A stretch of DNA of 64,000 nucleotides from Psychroflexus gondwanensis ACAM 44 (GTDB taxonomy: Bacteria > Bacteroidota > Bacteroidia > Flavobacteriales > Flavobacteriaceae), in NCBI RefSeq assembly GCF_000355905.1, contig NZ_APLF01000009.1:186001-250000 (forward strand), written 5' to 3'. Below, piece after piece: positions 61,510-64,000 of this stretch (the first letter of the stretch is position 1; every line of letters starts with the position of its first letter). The notes under the pieces are model-generated. The model made no database searches, was not told where the DNA came from, and saw only the letters and a list, made by a program, of their open reading frames with translations. Made by a program: the position numbers and the translations under genes.

Positions 61510-62757
61510 ATGCAGGCAGAGATAATCACTATAGGAGATGAAATTCTCATCGGTCAAATTATAGATACAAATTCAGCTTATATCGCCAAACAGCTCAATA
61601 AAATAGGGGTAGAGGTGTATCAAATTTCGTCGATTCAGGATGAGAAGTCCCATATTTTAAGAGCTTTTGAAGAAGCGTCCAAACGCTCAAATATTGTTAT
61701 TATAACAGGAGGTCTAGGCCCCACGAAAGATGATATTACTAAACATACGTTTTGTGAGTATTTCAATGACGAATTAGTCTTAGATAAAAAGGTTTTGGCA
61801 CACGTCGAGGACATCTTTCAAAAATATGTGAATACGCCTATTTTGGAAGCCAATAAATCTCAGGCTTGGATTCCTTCTCAAGCTATCACCTTACACAATG
61901 AATACGGGACTGCTCCAGGAATGTGGTTTGAAAAAAAGGGCGTCGTTTATATTTCTATGCCAGGAGTTCCTTATGAAATGAAATCCATATTGGCCGTGCA
62001 GGTTATACCTAGACTTAAAGATCGATTTAGAACACCATATATCATTCATAAAACGGTTCTCACCTATGGGCTAGGAGAAAGTGCTATTGCAGAGCGTATC
62101 GAAGACTGGGAAAATCAGTTGCCTAAATTTATAAAATTAGCATACTTGCCAAGCTTAGGACGAGTAAGGTTAAGATTGAGCGCCAGAGGAGAGGATGAGC
62201 AGCTGCTTAAAGAGGGTTTAAATACCGCTGTTGAGCGTCTAAACAGAGTTATAGGCGATATTATAAAAGGATATGAAGATGAGCAAACTCTTGAAGAGCG
62301 CATCGCTCAAGCCTTTGTGGATCGTGGACAGTCACTAATTACAGCAGAAAGTTGTACAGGAGGACGATTAGCATCAAAATTTACTGAAATACCTGGTGCT
62401 TCTGCTTATTTTAAAGGATCGATTGTCAGCTATGCAACCTCTGCCAAAAATGATGTCCTACATATTTCAAAGGATCTTATTTCTAAGTACTCCGTAGTGA
62501 GTTTAGAAATTACCGAAGCAATGGCCAACAAAGCCAAAGCGATGTTTAAAGCTGATTATGCTATTGCAACAACTGGAAACGCGGGTCCTTCTAAAGGAGA
62601 TAGTGATGCAGAGATTGGAACGGTGTTTATTGCTATTGCTTCACCAGAAAAAACAGAAGTTCACGAATATCAATTTGGAAAACACCGAGAGAGAGTGACT
62701 CAAAAAGCAGTGAATAAAGCGCTAGAGCTGATTTATGAAGCTATTTTAAAAAATTAA
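61510..62757 (+). CDS. cinA: CinA family protein (nicotinamide-nucleotide amidohydrolase)
   Basis: 415 residues in two parts: the N-terminal MoaB/MogA-like domain ([47 protein letters not shown]) and the C-terminal PncC amidohydrolase domain ([60 protein letters not shown]). It recycles NMN to nicotinic acid mononucleotide, and was first noted as competence-linked. Full length. The ATG is four bases past the FAH stop. Confidence 0.94.
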   Translation: MQAEIITIGDEILIGQIIDTNSAYIAKQLNKIGVEVYQISSIQDEKSHILRAFEEASKRSNIVIITGGLGPTKDDITKHTFCEYFNDELVLDKKVLAHVEDIFQKYVNTPILEANKSQAWIPSQAITLHNEYGTAPGMWFEKKGVVYISMPGVPYEMKSILAVQVIPRLKDRFRTPYIIHKTVLTYGLGESAIAERIEDWENQLPKFIKLAYLPSLGRVRLRLSARGEDEQLLKEGLNTAVERLNRVIGDIIKGYEDEQTLEERIAQAFVDRGQSLITAESCTGGRLASKFTEIPGASAYFKGSIVSYATSAKNDVLHISKDLISKYSVVSLEITEAMANKAKAMFKADYAIATTGNAGPSKGDSDAEIGTVFIAIASPEKTEVHEYQFGKHRERVTQKAVNKALELIYEAILKN

Positions 62758-62841
62758 AAAACTCTGAAATTTATTTTTTCTAATTGAGAAAAATGTCGTT
62801 AATTTGCATCCTGTTTTTAATAACACATAAAAGTATATATA

Positions 62842-63081
62842 ATGTCAAGAGTTTGTGAGCTTACTGGAAAAAGAGCAATGTCCGGAAATAATGTTTCCAA
62901 AGCATTAAATAGAACTAGACGTAAATTTAGCGTCAACTTGGTTAAGAAAAGATTTTATATCCCAGGTGAGGATAAATGGATAACTTTAAAAGTATCCACT
63001 TCTATTTTGAAAACCATCAATAAAAAAGGAATTCACGCTGTTTTGAAAGATGCACGTGCTAAAGGATTCTTGACAAAATAG
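62842..63081 (+). CDS. rpmB: 50S ribosomal protein L28
   Basis: 79 residues: RVCELTGKRAMSGNNVSKAL and RKFSVNLVKKRFYIP are typical. It has one Cys and is therefore not the zinc-binding four-Cys type. Heads the rpmB–rpmG–DUF4295 run; a promoter resembling TTAATTTG lies about 40 bases upstream, not a perfect match. Confidence 0.96.
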   Translation: MSRVCELTGKRAMSGNNVSKALNRTRRKFSVNLVKKRFYIPGEDKWITLKVSTSILKTINKKGIHAVLKDARAKGFLTK

Positions 63082-63102
63082 AGATTATAAAGCATTTATA
63101 TT

Positions 63103-63285
63103 ATGGCAAAGAAAGGGAATAGAGTTCAAGTAATTATGGAATGTACAGAGCACAAAGAATCTGGCCTTCCAGGGACATCAAGATATATTACAACAAAGAA
63201 CAAAAGAAATACTCCAGATAGATTAGAGCTTAAAAAGTTCAATCCTATAATGAAGAAAATGACTGTTCACAAAGAAATTAAATAA
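63103..63285 (+). CDS. rpmG: 50S ribosomal protein L33
   Basis: 60 residues with the L33 core ([35 protein letters not shown]). It has a single Cys, so it is the zinc-free (C−) form. Located 21 bases after rpmB. Confidence 0.95.
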   Translation: MAKKGNRVQVIMECTEHKESGLPGTSRYITTKNKRNTPDRLELKKFNPIMKKMTVHKEIK

Positions 63286-63288
63286 GAT

Positions 63289-63441
63289 ATGGCAAAGAAA
63301 TCGGTTGGTACAATACAGACAGGAACAAAAAGACTTACCAAAGCTATTAAAATGGTAAAATCACCAAAATCTGGTGCTTATGTTTATGTAGAAAAAATTA
63401 TGACTCCAGAAGAAGTCAATGACTTCATAAAGAGCAATTAA
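63289..63441 (+). CDS. DUF4295 small protein
   Basis: A 50-residue basic protein starting ATG at 63289, three bases after the rpmG stop. Sequence begins AKKSVGTIQTGTKRLTKAIK and ends TPEEVNDFIKSN. This position, directly behind rpmB–rpmG and before ftsY, is where Bacteroidetes carry the DUF4295 family. Its size and Lys content suggest a ribosome-associated protein, but that is inference. Confidence 0.87.
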   Translation: MAKKSVGTIQTGTKRLTKAIKMVKSPKSGAYVYVEKIMTPEEVNDFIKSN

Positions 63442-63463
63442 ATTTAAGACTTTATTATACGAG

Positions 63464-63494
63464 AAGCCGTTGCATTTTATGTAATGGCTTTTTT
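63464..63494 (+). terminator. Terminator after DUF4295 gene
   Basis: AAGCCGTTGCAT pairs with ATGTAATGGCTT (two G·T pairs) around TTT, followed by a T-run. It lies 22 bases after the stop. Confidence 0.8.
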
Positions 63495-63503
63495 GTTTTT
63501 AAC

Positions 63504-63511
63504 TATCTTTG
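63504..63511 (+). promoter_or_regulatory. Candidate −7 box, ftsY
   Basis: TATCTTTG matches TAnnTTTG, 48 bases before the ftsY ATG and just after the upstream terminator. Confidence 0.5.
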
Positions 63512-63559
63512 TGGTCATAATCAACTATAGGTTGAGGTAAATAGAATTATAACATAGAA

Positions 63560-64000
63560 ATGAGTTTTTTCAAAAAAATATTTTCCAAAGAAAAAAAAGA
63601 TAAATTAGATGAAGGTCTCGAGAAATCTAAATCAGATTTCTTTGGTAAGCTGGGTAAAGCGGTAGCTGGAAAATCCAAGGTAGACGAGAGTGTGCTTGAT
63701 GACTTAGAAGAAATTTTAGTCTCTAGTGATGTAGGGGTTTCAACCACCATTAAAATTATTGAAAGAATAGAGGCGAGAGTAGCTAGAGATAAGTACCTAG
63801 GTACAGACGAGCTTAATTTAATTTTAAGGGAAGAAATTGCTGGGCTATTGAGTGAATCTGAAAATGGAGAACTCGAGAGTTTGGAATTGCCAGAAGGTAA
63901 AAAACCTTATGTTATTATGGTTGTGGGTGTGAATGGTGTAGGTAAAACAACCACTATTGGTAAACTGGCGAAACAATACAAGATGAAGGGTAAAAAAGTA
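63560..64000 (+). CDS. ftsY: Signal recognition particle receptor FtsY (3' end beyond window)
   Basis: The first 147 codons are present. It begins [20 protein letters not shown], contains the NG-domain helices ([20 protein letters not shown]) and the G1 motif [16 protein letters not shown] near residues 125–139. The A domain is short, as in Bacteroidetes. It receives SRP-bound ribosomes at the membrane. The rest of the G domain lies beyond base 64000. Confidence 0.95.
   Translation, partial: MSFFKKIFSKEKKDKLDEGLEKSKSDFFGKLGKAVAGKSKVDESVLDDLEEILVSSDVGVSTTIKIIERIEARVARDKYLGTDELNLILREEIAGLLSESENGELESLELPEGKKPYVIMVVGVNGVGKTTTIGKLAKQYKMKGKKV

Overview
The window is chromosomal DNA from a bacterium of the Bacteroidetes, almost certainly family Flavobacteriaceae. 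This rests on low GC content, many −7 promoter boxes of the Bacteroidetes form TAnnTTTG, lineage families such as MnmD, DUF2851, DUF3467, DUF4295, DUF4920 and CtlX, a split transketolase, and a typical flavobacterial tuf–secE–nusG–rplKAJL–rpoBC block with interleaved tRNAs. Psychroflexus- or Gillisia-like marine relatives are a plausible guess, but genus cannot be fixed from the sequence alone. No rRNA, CRISPR array, transposase or prophage was seen.

Layout. 1–3762: the end of a surface-polysaccharide cluster (two GT4 glycosyltransferases around an O-antigen ligase/polymerase). 3750–7092 and 8870–10790: two non-coding repeat arrays flanking a small island with a DUF4920 lipoprotein (−) and a branched-chain aminotransferase (+). 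10855–19062: mixed housekeeping genes (SDR epimerase, SGNH hydrolase, DUF2851, PspC, MnmD, an unusual AgcS symporter, a helix-hairpin-helix protein, acyl-CoA dehydrogenase). 19221–33942: xerC/D, tRNA-Thr(TGT), tRNA-Tyr, tRNA-Gly, tRNA-Thr(GGT), tuf, tRNA-Trp, secE, nusG, rplK, rplA, rplJ, rplL, rpoB, rpoC and a DUF3467 gene, closed by a strong bidirectional terminator. 34025–45323: YceI, grpE–dnaJ, a sigma-54-type response regulator without a DNA-binding domain, a GNAT-like protein, a MITE-like element, MATE transporter, PAP2, MeaB, Ohr, M23 peptidase and two guanidino-group hydrolases. 45376–57485: recQ (−), kpsF-type isomerase, tatC, a CMD protein, a membrane protein and lptB (+), then a minus-strand run tgt–lptG, accA, dnaB and an 'asparagine synthetase B'-like secreted protein. 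57630–64000: split transketolase, a BLUF photoreceptor (−), a DEDDh exonuclease, FAH hydrolase, cinA, rpmB–rpmG–DUF4295 and the start of ftsY.

The most unusual part is the pair of repeat arrays. They are mosaics of at least six repeat families, all in one orientation, joined by GT-rich degenerate short tandem words. One composite family (six copies, called the S element here) has a terminal stem preserved in two different sequence versions, a core that can form an H-type pseudoknot in one version, and a following hairpin whose 7-base loop GGCGATG is identical while three stem base pairs change together. Small perfect palindromes are also inserted inside otherwise alignable repeats. This looks like a family of structured, modular repeats (RNA or DNA structure), possibly undescribed; no function can be assigned from sequence.

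Other points: a decayed second copy of an acyl-CoA dehydrogenase 3' end, a terminator that overlaps the xerC/D promoter, tandem copies of a tRNA-Thr 3' end, a symporter fused to a periplasmic-type region with a lipoyl-like fold lacking its lysine, a tRNA-guanine transglycosylase lacking its zinc cysteines, and several genes that appear to start at TTG.
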